From Cristatella mucedo (lineage: Eukaryota; Bryozoa; Phylactolaemata; Cristatellidae): DNA of 64,000 nucleotides. A model generated the notes under the pieces. It made no database searches, had not been told where the DNA came from, and saw nothing but the letters and a program-made list of their open reading frames with translations. Below, piece after piece: positions 23,454-33,060 of this stretch (its first letter is position 1; every line of letters begins with the position of its first letter). The stretch is from positions 13,073,501-13,137,500 of the forward strand of contig WPIO01000003.1 in the NCBI GenBank assembly GCA_009760855.2, given 5' to 3'. The translations under genes and the position numbers were made by a program.

Positions 23454-23955
23454 AGCAATTGCTGAAGCTCACTGGAGTGGAGGGAAAGCTGACCGGAACA
23501 TAGAGTTAGAGGATGTAAAGGTCATTGCTGGTAGTGACCATACCATGTGCATCTTGCCCCTACATGACAATCCTGGCACTCTGCCTCTCGCTGTCACTTC
23601 GACGTGCCCTTTTGGTGAGAAGCAGAGGACTTTTGCTGCTCACGAGCTATGGCTGGCTGCCAACCATCAGGCATACATCAATGCCGACTGGACAACCGCG
23701 GGTGGTGTTACTGAAGGTGCTAGCTTTAGAGCTAGCTGTAGTTTGTGTAGGTCTCTTGTCGAAGAAAAGGTTGCATTCACGAACCTGGCCAGGATTAAGC
23801 CAGGGAGGGACCAGACCTTGACCTTTCCACTGGAGCCCAATCATAGGAATGCCGAAAAATGTGTGTCGTACTGCATGCATCCCGGCACCCTCGTGATGTC
23901 GGTTGCATTGTTACATTTGTGTGCTGCTGCGGCTGCAAGCAACTTCCTTGCTTAG
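23454..23955 (+). CDS. Unassigned open frame of about 167 codons upstream of caspase copy C
   Basis: The frame is open from 23454 to the stop at 23953-23955, the longest non-repetitive open stretch in this half. Internal segments such as HELWLAANHQAYINADW and SLCRSLVEEKVAFTNLARIK look protein-like and are Cys-rich, but I recognise no domain. A good splice donor (TTTTG then GTGAGAAG near 23612) falls inside the frame. The phase does not match the phase-2 border of the first caspase C exon, so it cannot be joined simply. It may be a prodomain exon, a transposon fragment or chance. Confidence 0.25.
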
Positions 23956-24597
23956 TGCAAGTTTCAGCATTTTTTTCTGGCAGGTGAGCTGCTATGCAGG
24001 AAACTCGGCAACAACCTCCACAGGCAAGCGGGTGAGCATACATGGGGGGGGGGCTCACAGAACACCGATGATGTGGCTATTACTGAAGCTCTGGGGGGGG
24101 GAGAAGGGGATTTCAACCGTGCGAGCTACGATTTGTCATGCACTGCTTTTGCTCTGCTTTTTCTAGCTAGAGGAACTTGCACTTAGACTGGCTAAGACTT
24201 GCACTTAGACTAGCTTTAGACTAACCAACTTTAGACTTTAGACTAATTTTAGTACACAAACTAGCACCTATGATGTCCTCTACCACTCCAGTTACCGTGC
24301 TTGCCTAGAATAGAATATTGGTTCATAAAAATGGACAGCTAACAACGAAATTGTATGTCCTATGACTAGTGAAAAACAGGACGAGTATGGCCTTCACCGA
24401 GCCCTAGTGACTTGGGCTTCCGTGGGACACCTCAAAGCCAAGCCATGCTTATCAAGTAGCAGCCCAGGCAAACGCCGACATCAATCGAGCAGATGATCGA
24501 GGTGCAGCATAGTATGTCAGTATGTCAACGAGTGCAGTTTGTCACTGAAGCAGCTGCTTGTAATGAGATGCCCATTCTCAGATCTGTGCTCGCACGG

Positions 24598-24690
24598 CGG
24601 TGGGGATGGTGCAGAGGCGGGGATGGTGCGGAGGCGGGGATGGTGCCTGAAGCGGGAACGGTGCCTGAAGCGGGAACGGTGCAACGGCAG
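24598..24690 (+). repeat. GC-rich minisatellite
   Basis: Degenerate tandem units occur here: GGCGGGGATGGTGCAGA type three times, then CTGAAGCGGGAACGGTGC twice. All share a GGGATGGTGC or GGGAACGGTGC core. Confidence 0.9.
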
Positions 24691-24736
24691 GGTATGCCCG
24701 GTCTATCTATCTGGCTGCAGAGAACCCTGTGCAGTA

Positions 24737-24822
24737 CTCTCTCTCTCTCTCTCTCTCCCTCTCTCTCTCTCTCTCTCCCTCTCTCTCTCTCCCTCCCCCT
24801 CTCTCTCCCTCCCCCTCTCTCT
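24737..24822 (+). repeat. CT microsatellite
   Basis: A CT run of about 86 bp, interrupted by CCCT units, lies some 290 bp upstream of the first recognised caspase C exon. Confidence 0.95.
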
Positions 24823-25114
24823 AACTTTGTGCCCGACGATCGGCATGGCTGCAAGCAGAAGATGCGGCTTGGAAAAACTATTCGGTAGTCGCGCCATTGC
24901 TCCGTGCTGCCATTGCTGATCGATTCCTAAACCAACGCCCACGGTGCTGCCAATCCACCCCTGCTTCTCTGCTCTTTTTTGTCACACAGGCTTAGGCATA
25001 GCACTGTTACGCTTTTGATGACGTTTGCTTCATCCGTCAGTGAGGTGCACCGTATCTGCTTCTTGTGCATCCCATCCCATTCATCAGCCTCGCCTAATTT
25101 TGTTTCTTACAAAG

Positions 25115-25404
25115 TTTCACGGCCTCTGCAAACGTCGGCCCACCATTGAATGAAGGCCACCTGTCCACGAGGCAGCATGCAGCACCTACAGCCAATCCCC
25201 GCTATTGCATGCAGTACAAGAGTCGTGGAGTAGCCGTCATCATCAACAATATGAAATTCAACCCAGCCCTGAAGCTGGATGAACGACGTGGGACCGACTT
25301 TGATGCAATGAACCTGCATAGTTGCTTCGGACATCTGGGCTTTTCGAACATAAGAACCCACAAAAACCTAAAGTGTGATGACATCAGGAAGCGTCTGAAT
25401 GAAG
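25115..25404 (+). CDS. Caspase copy C, first recognised large-subunit exon
   Basis: The predicted acceptor is TTTCTTACAAAG at 25103-25114. The in-frame stop at 25095 forces an intron border after it, and the phase matches copy B. The exon reads YCMQYKSRGVAVIINNMKF, then DERRGTDFDAMNLHSCFGHL. RGTDFDAMNL corresponds to SGTDVDAANL of caspase-3, and the preceding Arg is the P1-binding residue. It ends DIRKRLNE plus one base before GTAAACG. The frame holds 96 codons between the split codons. About 30 residues precede the conserved fold, so the start codon lies in a further upstream exon I could not find. Confidence 0.92.
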
Positions 25405-25753
25405 GTAAACGAGTTTGCCATCGAGCGGATGCTCTGCTGCAGCTGCTATTAAGCCTCAGCTGCAGGCTTCTTGCTCGGATGTGCTGCCTTGAGTGCATGT
25501 TGGGTGCCTAGCGTCTGAAACCTGACGCCAGCCATAAGGAGGAGGAGGCTGGACTTCGGGGGCGGCAGCTCCCCTCCCACTTGGACCAATAGTGAAAGCT
25601 CATACTGGGCAATGCGACAGTCAACCCCCTTGGGGACAGCCGAGGTCGTCGAGACTCGGACCCTTTGGACAATTTCTACCTGGGTGCCCATGGCACCGCT
25701 AACCGACAGCCATTTGCCGACGCGGATGCGAAGCAAATGCCCATTCGGGTTTG

Positions 25754-25783
25754 GCTCCTTTTCGAGTGCACTCGAAAAGGAGC
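25754..25783. repeat. Perfect 30-bp palindrome
   Basis: GCTCCTTTTCGAGTG is followed at once by its exact reverse complement, with no spacer. It lies in the intron of caspase copy C. Confidence 0.95.
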
Positions 25784-26067
25784 GTTGCAACATGTAGCTC
25801 GTAAGCTTTCGGGAATTTGGCGTTGGACATTGCTGCTTGCTCGATCAAAAATCTCGCGAGCAAGTTTTCGTTTTGCAGCCTCGCTGCTTTACTGACCTCG
25901 AGGGCAGACTAAGAGTGACACAGTAAGCAAAGACTGCTCTAACTAGGCATCTCGGCTAGCTAGCGAATATCGATCGCGCCTAGTGCAGCCCGAAAGGCCA
26001 CGGCGTCTCGTGGCTCGAAGCTGCTAGTCAGCCCGAACTTTCTCGTAAATTCTTGACGAGCATTGCA

Positions 26068-26200
26068 ATGGCCCAGTGGTTAAGATGCACGTCCCGACAA
26101 AGGTCTGGCCGAGGTCGTTGGCTCAAGCCCCGTGGCATACGTGAAGCACCTGAATAGGGATTAAGTTCTCTTAGGGAGCTATAAAAATGAATTTCACACA
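26068..26200 (+). mobile_element. SINE family b (tRNA-derived)
   Basis: The copy starts AATGGCCCAGTGGTTAAGAT, then has GGCCGAGGTCGTTGGCTCAA, GCACCTGAATAGGGATTAAG and TTCTCTTAGGGAGCTATAAA. It is nearly full length. Confidence 0.8.
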
Positions 26201-26205
26201 AGGAA

Positions 26206-26235
26206 AAGCATGCTAGCGTTAGCGCTAGCATGCTT
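26206..26235. repeat. 13-bp inverted repeat, 4-base loop
   Basis: AAGCATGCTAGCG at 26206-26218 and its exact reverse complement at 26223-26235 flank TTAG. It follows immediately after the SINE b copy. Confidence 0.95.
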
Positions 26236-27122
26236 CGACTTCATTACAGGCATTCTGCCGACTCGCTCGAGAAGTTTTTGTGCTTTTACGCGGGAAAAGT
26301 GAAAATTGTGCAACTTGGCACCTGTTTGCGATTAATGCCGTTTGTGGCTGTAGTTCTGCATTAGCTGTCCATGCTCATGCATCCGGAGCCGAAATGGTGC
26401 TTCACTAAGGCGCCTAACTCTAAACCAGAGCATTTGAAATTCGTCTGGCAGACTGCTGCTGAAGTGCTGCGACCGCTGGGTTGTCTGCTTCTGCAGGTCG
26501 ATACTTTAGACACAGTGTTGTCAATCGGCAAAGCGGTAGCTAGGCCGATAGTAGCCATGGTGGCCAGGCTGACCGAGACTCTGGGCTCGTCGAGCAATTT
26601 ACATGTCGTGCGTGCTCATTGCAGCGAGTGTGTCGAGTTGTCGAGTGCACAGCAACGTCGTGTGGACAGGTTGACAACGTCGTGTTGACCATCGACACGA
26701 CTGCCAAGCTTTTGTTGTCCATGTGCATGACGTAGCCGCTGTAGCTGCTGCCACTGCCACTGCTGGCAGCGCTGGTCAGGCTTGGGTGGTCCGGCGCTGA
26801 GGATGCACGTTTGAGGGCGAGCGTGTTTCGAAGCGTGTGCTCGAGTATGCATTTTGGTCGGTGCTGATTTATGGCTGATTTTTGAGCGGTCAGCTTTCTG
26901 TCGTTCTCTTGCTGCATGGCATGCAAGCACTCAATGAGATGAGCACTGGACGAGATGAACACAGTTCCTGGTTACCGACCAAGCTCCAAGCTGTTGCAAG
27001 CCTTAGCCCATACTGTCCTTTGTTCATATAAAGATAGGATGTAGTTGCTGTTGAACTATAATTACAAGTATTGCATTAGTATTGTGTTACTTTGTCCTAC
27101 ACAGGCTTCGAGTGTTCGAATT

Positions 27123-27175
27123 AGTTGAGCTAATACAGTAGCCGCCCTTGTACCGGCTACTGTATTAGCTCAACT
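27123..27175. repeat. Perfect 22-bp inverted repeat, 9-base loop
   Basis: The arm at 27123-27144 (AGTTGAGCTAATACAGTAGC and two more bases) is matched exactly by its reverse complement at 27154-27175. The loop is CCCTTGTAC. A transcript would form a 22-bp stem. Confidence 0.97.
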
Positions 27176-27354
27176 GTACTCAATGTAGGGTGAAACGGAG
27201 AAACAGGAGCCAAGTCTGTGGCAGACTAGCAATTAGTGATCAAACTTTCTCCCGGCGTTGGCCACTACTCTGCACAGTGTTCGACGCATGGGTTCACCTG
27301 TATGTCAGGCACCGAACCCAGATCGAACGCCCACCCAATAGCATGCCACCGCAA

Positions 27355-27445
27355 TGCCTAAAACGTCAGTATCTCTCTCTGCTATTTCCGCTGGATCTAT
27401 CAGCAACGTTTGATAGAATTGATCACAAAGTCCTTCGTTAGCTCC
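27355..27445 (+). mobile_element. LINE reverse-transcriptase motif A fragment
   Basis: The plus frame reads LLFPLDLSATFDRIDHKVLR. This is reverse-transcriptase motif A (LDLSAAFDTIDH.VL) of LINEs, with the catalytic Asp in FDRIDH kept. The frame stops soon after, so this is a fragment. Confidence 0.75.
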
Positions 27446-27989
27446 CGTCGTCTTACCTAAGGTGCTATCATAGTGGAGAATTTCAGAACACAGACGACCG
27501 TCATGATGCGCCCGGTTCTTGGATGACTAAGACTACTTTAATTCACTACGTCCCTCTGGTGATGGATTGCTGTACTAGATGGCTGGACTCGAACCACGAC
27601 CCAGAGCACTGTTGCATATACGTTGGGTTTGTTGAGTAGGGAATGTTAGCAGTGAATAGCCCGACATCCAAGGTACCAGTGTTCCTGACTTGAGTGACAT
27701 GCTCAATTTTATTATGCTTTTGCTGTTTGGAGTAGGCCATCCCATCCAAAGGCATTGTGGTTCAGGCAAGCTCTTCTGCTTTCCATCTACACTTGCAGCT
27801 TAATCGTAGGTGTTATATGCATGAAGGTGAGCATGAGGGGCATATGAGGCATATGCCTCACCTGTGGCCAATAGTTGAGCCGTTGAAGTGGCGCTGCATC
27901 AGGCCACCAATGCAGATTATATTTCGTGTCGTCTGCTGCGATTGATTGGGCTCCCATATATGTGCCCGTTGAGAGTAATAAAGGAGAGT

Positions 27990-28420
27990 CTCGTTTACCT
28001 CGCACGTGCGCCTGCTGTGTCTCCGTGAGACTCCCACAAGAACAGCCGCTCCAGAGCCACTGTCATAGAACAGAAGCATAGCAGAGTCAGCAGAGCAGTT
28101 GAGGTAGTGAGTAGCATGGACGTAGCAGCTTAGGACCGCTAGAAAGGATGAGCCCTTGTTGGCAGCAGGAGAGTAGTTGTCCTTGTGTAAGAATTGTGGA
28201 AGCGAGTTCCACAGTCTAGGACCTGCAGAGCTAAAGCTTCTGTCGCCAACGGTCTTTAAGCGGAGGAATGGAACAGCTAATTTATTGTCCACACAGGACC
28301 TGAGGGTGCAAAGAGGCTGAAACTGGTGCAGCAGTTCAGCTAAGCATGGAGGAGCCAAGCCGCGGCGGGCCTTGGTGGGCCAGCGTAAGAACTTTGCTCT
28401 GTATCCGTTGATCAACCGGC
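27990..28420 (-). mobile_element. LINE C-terminal fragment
   Basis: The minus frame reads VPFLRLKTVGDRSFSSAGPR, then LWNSLPQFLHKDNYSP. This is the LINE C-terminal signature (LKTFGDRSFS.A.PRLWNSLP). The same tail recurs at 62000-62330 on the minus strand. Confidence 0.8.
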
Positions 28421-29245
28421 AGCCATCCTAGCTCTTTTAGCAAAGGAGAAGCGTGGTCAAACCTCTGAGACCTGAAAATTAGCCTTGCAGCCACATTCAT
28501 AGCCTTTGTAGTGGCCTAGTTGCTTTTTTTCGGTAGCACAGCCAAAAGGGAATTACAATAATATAGGCTTGGAGCGACAGTAGAAGGGCTTCATAGAACT
28601 ACCTGCTCATTGTCAAATGTCATGCAAAACCATATAATGACAGGTCAACTCAGCAGAGGAAAGACATGCCTGTGTATTATGATGAATCTTCCTATTTCGT
28701 GGTTGTCGGGAGGTTTTTTTATTCGTCACTGTAGAGTGCATTGCCCTTCTCTCATCGGACCCCTGCCGGTCGCTCTGTTTACTACTGTGACACAGCAGTT
28801 CCGTGACGGTCACTTCCTTTGGGGATGCCATAGGTCCACTAGAAATCCCTATTCCTTGTACCTTTCTTTGCAAGGGAAGTCCAAGGTGTTGTGAGTTATA
28901 CACCATGCTGACTTTGAATGCTGAGCGCAGGTCGTTAAACCTACTATAAAGAAGAATACTATTCAAACCAAGTGTTTTTCATAAGCAAATCATTAAAGTT
29001 CCATATTTTTGGACCACCAAACTGCAAGTGGGCAAGCAGGAAACGGCGCTCTTTGCGTTTCAATGCAAGCCAGAGGCCGAGCAGTGGTGCCACGTGCAAT
29101 GACTACACTGGTGCTCTCGCAATTGACAATTAACTTCATGGTATTCTATTCAATTCACTTCGTGGTATTCTGCATGCATGATTTCCGTTTTTTTGCTTGC
29201 ATGGCCTTGTTCATGCATACTCACTTTCTTGGCATGTGCTTGCAG

Positions 29246-29421
29246 TGGCTTTAACGAATCACAATGACCATGCCATGTTCGTCTGCGCTATTCTGTCACA
29301 CGGTGAGCTCGGTAAAGTCTATGGGACCGATGGGTTGATGGAGCTGCAGGAGATAGTCGACATCGTCAAACGGGGCAACAGCAAAGGTCTAGCAGGAAAA
29401 CCAAAGCTGCTCATAATCCAG
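29246..29421 (+). CDS. Caspase copy C, exon with catalytic histidine
   Basis: The exon follows GTGCTTGCAG and reads HAMFVCAILSHGELGKVYGT, then LAGKPKLLIIQ. SHGELG contains the catalytic His of the caspase Cys-His pair. GKPKLLIIQ ends exactly at the Gln of QACRG, before GTACAC (phase 0). The length is 58 codons plus two bases, one codon longer than in copy B. Everything expected of an active effector caspase is present. Confidence 0.95.
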
Positions 29422-29636
29422 GTACACATCGCGTGTGGATGCTCCTTAGCCCTGAATTATCTATATTCGTTCGTTAGTCGTCTGCCTGCTTCAGAATCAA
29501 AGCTACACTCTCTGTAAAGACGGAGAAATTTTGAAGTAATGACGACAAAGAGTATACGAGTAGAAGGGTGCAGAAGAGAAATACCCTAGAACGAGCTGAT
29601 TAAGCAAGAAGGAGAATGACACAGACAATGGATGGT

Positions 29637-29687
<51 letters not shown>

Positions 29688-29706
29688 GAGGGGGACAAAG
29701 AGAAGA

Positions 29707-29753
<47 letters not shown>

Positions 29754-29861
29754 GGGACAAAGAGAAGAGAGGGAGAGAGAGAGGGATAAAAGAGAGAGTG
29801 AGAGAGATAAAAGAGAGTGAGAAAGAGGAAAGAGAGAGTAAGAAAGAGAGAGAGGGGGGAC

Positions 29862-29932
<71 letters not shown>

Positions 29933-30191
29933 GGACAGAGAGAAGAAAGGGAGACAGAGAGAGATAAAAGAGTGAGTGAGAGAGCTAAAAGGGAGAGTGA
30001 GAGAGGGAAAAGAGAGAGAGAGAGGGGACAGAGAGAAGAGAGGGAGAGAGAGAGAGAGAGAAAAGAGGGAGTGAGAGAGAGATAAGGAGAGGACGAAATG
30101 AGGAAGAGAGATAGATTCGCGCAGTTTCTTGTTGCACTTTGATTGCTGCTGCTGTAGTGTTCCGGTCCAGTGTGCAATCGATGTCTCCTAG
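29422..30191 (+). other. Intron of caspase copy C, mostly GA repeat
   Basis: This 770-bp intron is dominated by a purine repeat at 29636-30113. The last 78 bp before the acceptor are unique sequence with a CTCCTAG border. Confidence 0.85.
29636..30113 (+). repeat. Long interrupted GA microsatellite
   Basis: About 480 bp are made of GA units with repeated GGGGGACAAAGAGAAGAGAG and GATAAAAGAGAG interruptions, so a higher-order unit has been duplicated at least five times. Almost all purines are on the plus strand. Long apparent frames on both strands are artefacts of the repeat. Confidence 0.97.
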
Positions 30192-30321
30192 GCATGCAGG
30201 GGAGAGCAGCTCGACGGTGGCGCCATTGTGACCGATGCTGTCGATCCACGGACTATCAGGCAAAGGTCTTACAGAATTCCGGTTGAGCAGGACTTTCTCA
30301 TGGCTTATTCGAGTACACCGG
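30192..30321 (+). CDS. Caspase copy C, exon with catalytic cysteine
   Basis: The exon begins after TCTCCTAG and reads ACRGEQLDGGAIVTDAVDPR, then YRIPVEQDFLMAYSSTPG. With the preceding Gln this gives the canonical QACRG with the catalytic Cys. AIVTD then Ala is the predicted inter-subunit cleavage site. It ends one base into the Gly codon before GTAAGCATG, exactly as in copies A and B. The length is 43 codons plus one base. Confidence 0.95.
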
Positions 30322-31397
30322 GTAAGCATGTTGTATGTTGTTGTTGTTGCTGTATGTTGTTTGGGTGCTCCAATCATTGAGAGAAATTGCTGCAATTATG
30401 CTCTAGGAAGTAGACTGTGAACCTGCTATGCAAGCTTAGACATGTTCGTGCTTAGGATATATGCAGCACACGTGAGGGTCTGGCAATCTTCAGACTTGCA
30501 AGAGAAAGACAGTTTCAGTGACTTCCTGTGTGGTTGGTAGCAATGGGAGCTGTCAGCTATGAAAAACTGCAGGCCGACTGCCGAAGTATGACGCTAGTGC
30601 AAGACAGAGGCGTTCCGACTGTCTGTTGTTATTTGGTTTTGCTCGACGTTTACCAATGCGTGGAGATGTCTATGGGAGTCTTTGAGTTTTTCTGCTGCTG
30701 TGTTTTGCTACCTTTTGCTGCTCTGGCATTCGGAGATGTCGGTGCTCGTGCAGCGTTAGCTACCTTAAAGACCTTGAAAGAAAGCGTAGTTGTTCTCCGG
30801 GCGCGAGTGGGCTGCATTCGAACAGGTCAGTGCCGTCTTGGCAGTGCCGTCGCGCGCTTTCTTTCGTAAGAATATATTTCATTTGTACAGCAACCTAAGA
30901 GAACTTGATCTCTATTCAGACGCCTCACATATGCATCGAGGCTCGAGGAGTCCACGACCTCAGCCACGACCTTGCAAAGGGGCGAGCACCTTAACTGCTG
31001 GGCCAAACCAGCTCTGCCAAGTTGGGTCTGAGACCCCATGCCGGGCGGCCCAAGCTCAGAAGCTGCGGAGCACGCTTGCATCGCTCGCCATTGCACGTAG
31101 CTATGGGCCGGAAATGCGAATGGGAATCGCGGGAAAAGATAACGGGAGTGCTACCACCGCAGCCAGCAGCGAGCACGAGCATTCACACAGTTATTGCAAA
31201 TATACTCGCGCGCGAGTACTCTACCCCTTTTGCGAGGCGTGCGTGGGTCGAGTCGCCACCACTCTCTGGCGTCTGCATGCATGCAAGCGAGTGGGTGGCC
31301 GTCTTCGTTCGGCCCGTCTCAGCAGGCAGGGGGGAGCGGCGGCCTGGTTTAGCCGTTGCTGTCGTGATTGGTTACCTGTCAGCTCGCCGTTTGTCAG
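30322..31397 (+). other. Intron of caspase copy C
   Basis: This is a 1.1-kb phase-1 intron. It contains a minus-strand SINE b copy (30870-31016), and its 3-prime half is CpG-rich. Open frames crossing into the next exon are artefacts of that composition. Confidence 0.75.
30870..31016 (-). mobile_element. SINE family b (tRNA-derived)
   Basis: The copy reads in reverse: ATATATTTCATTTGTACAGC, then TAAGAGAACTTGATCTCTAT, TCAGACGCCTCACATATGCA, the B-box complement GAGGCTCGAGG and the head AACTGCTGGGCCAAACC. It is nearly full length. Confidence 0.8.
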
Positions 31398-31630
31398 GCT
31401 TCTTTTCGTGGCGGAATCCGAGCAGCGGCTCGTTTTTCATCCTCGCTCTCACCGAGGAGATGAAGCGGCGCAGCGGCAGCAGCGAGGTGATGACCATTCT
31501 GACCCGGGTCAATCAGCGTGTGGCATACGAATTCAAGTCGAACACGGTAGAGGAGAGCACGCGAGACAAGAAGCAGATGCCCTGCGTCACGTCGATGCTC
31601 ACCAAAGAGCTGTACTTCACCAATGCGTGA
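31398..31630 (+). CDS. Caspase copy C, terminal exon encoding the small (p10) subunit
   Basis: The exon starts after CGTTTGTCAG and completes the split Gly. It reads GFFSWRNPSSGSFFILALTE, then SSEVMTILTRVNQRVAYEF, and ends KKQMPCVTSMLTKELYFTNA with TGA at 31628-31630. SWRN of the S1-S3 pocket is intact. The end PC.TSMLTKELYF is almost identical to caspase-3. Together with the exons at 25115, 29246 and 30192 this gives a complete catalytic domain with no visible defect. Confidence 0.96.
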
Positions 31631-32240
31631 CCGAAACGCCTGCACGGTGGCCGATGCCTGCGTGGCCGCTGCCTGCGTGGCGGCGGCCACGGTCTCCAGC
31701 TTGTGCCGCCCGGGCCTCGAGACACCACCCTGCCGCCTAGAATGTTCGGTCGCTCGTGCTGATGGCGCTGGCTTCTGTGCGCACTTGGTGGATGCCGGCT
31801 TGTGCTCGGTCCATCGTAGGATCGCTGCTTCTGTTGTCTAGGCACGTCCGGGGTCGTGACCCTTGGAGCAGATCTTATGACTGCTGGCCGTCGGCCCGAT
31901 CCTTGGTGTGTGTCGTCGCCACGGCAGCTTGCCCTATCATCTGCTTTGCGTGATGCAGTGCAACTGCTTTGTGCTGGACGACTTGGGTCTGTCGAGCCGA
32001 GTAACAGGCAGCTGTGTCGTGTGGGTTCACTACTCTTGTCGTTCCAGCTGTAGTAGCTGTGCTGCCTGAAGTCTTTGCTCATCAACTTCAGATTCCCAAT
32101 CAACGACGGTTCAGGACAGTGCCTGTTTCAGCCAGGCGCTGCATGGTGTGCTCGCTAGTCTCTTTTGGATTTTGCTTTTCCCCCTGGTTTGTAAAGGTTT
32201 CAATGTGTGTGTGTGTGCACGTGTGCGTAAGCGCGCTCGT

Positions 32241-32363
32241 GTGTGATCTGTAGTGTCAGCTGTGTATTGTACAGTTTTAACCAGAACATGTGCATCACCG
32301 AGGGTGTGTGGTCTGTAGTGTCAGCTGTGTATTGTACAGTTTTAATCAGAACATATGCATCAC
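32241..32363 (+). repeat. Two tandem copies of a 65-bp period
   Basis: Units 32241-32298 and 32306-32363 each run from GTGTGRTCTGTAGTGTCAGC to GCATCAC and differ at only about three positions. The near identity suggests a recent duplication. Confidence 0.95.
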
Positions 32364-32864
32364 AATACCTTCTCTCTTTATTTCCACGTAAAAGTACACC
32401 TAGCTCTGCTTGAACCGTAAATATTATTGAGCTAACCCACTGTGGTGGCAGCTGATTCAGGTGGTTACAAACTTTTCGCATATAAACTTTAGTTACTGAA
32501 ATGAAGAATTCAGCGAGAAACACCACCTTTGAATAGATGGTCCGGTAAGATGTTCTTGTTACCCTTCATACTAGGTATCTAGGCGATCACCAGCGATCAC
32601 CTGGTAATAGTTGATTTTCGAAGTCGCAGCACAGTTGCAGATGGAAGTGCGGATGCCCTGAAACAACTATTAGAACATGATTAGAGCTAGATTTTCAGCT
32701 ACGTGTCTCCTTTGCTGAATGTGATACAATTGCTGTTGGTTAATTAGCAGATACAAAACAAAATTTCTTCATATCTAAGCTGAGCTGCTGTACTAGTTTC
32801 AGCCTTCTTGAGTCCACTGGCCTTCTATAAACAATGAATTAGCTGCTCCATTCCTTGGCTGATA

Positions 32865-33060
32865 GGCCTTGGCGATGGAAGCTTTTGCTATGCAAGTTCA
32901 AGACCTAAACTGTGGAACTCAATTTCACAATTCCTACGAGCTCTGCTCTCCTGCTGCCGACTGTGGCGCATCCTTTCCAGAAGTTACGGGCTGCTATTTC
33001 CATGTGAATCTCTTCTTCAATTGCCCTCCTGACTCAGGTGCGCTTCTCACCTTTTCATTA
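32865..33060 (+). mobile_element. LINE C-terminal fragment, degenerate
   Basis: One plus frame gives KLWNSISQFLRALLSCC after a GD.SF-like start, matching PRLWNSLPQFLR of the other LINE tails in this window. Confidence 0.55.

Larger units (their letters stand above)
18775..25114. other. Intergenic region between caspase copies B and C
   Basis: This 6.3-kb stretch should include the promoter and the first exon of copy C. It holds a SINE b tail (20712-20792), a tandem repeat at 21342-21398, a SINE b plus SINE a pair (22705-23020), an unassigned 167-codon open frame (23454-23955), a minisatellite (24598-24690) and a CT microsatellite (24737-24822). A second minus-strand LINE-like tail may lie at 21740-22080. 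A run of ten G lies at about 20215-20224. The remaining sequence shows nothing recognisable. Confidence 0.55.
25405..29245 (+). other. Intron of caspase copy C
   Basis: This 3.8-kb phase-1 intron holds three short palindromes (25754-25783, 26206-26235, 27123-27175), a SINE b copy (26068-26200) and LINE fragments on both strands (27355-27445 plus, 27990-28420 minus). Open frames at 26371-26962 on both strands look like chance and show no domain. Confidence 0.75.

Noticed and set aside
24493-24942. Open frames across the minisatellite and the CT tract
   Set aside because: Repeat composition explains them. No motif is present and no splice fit with caspase copy C was found.
29503-30249. 248-codon minus-strand and several plus-strand open frames
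   Set aside because: They are produced by the GA microsatellite (Leu-Ser or Arg-Glu repeats) and have no unique protein content.
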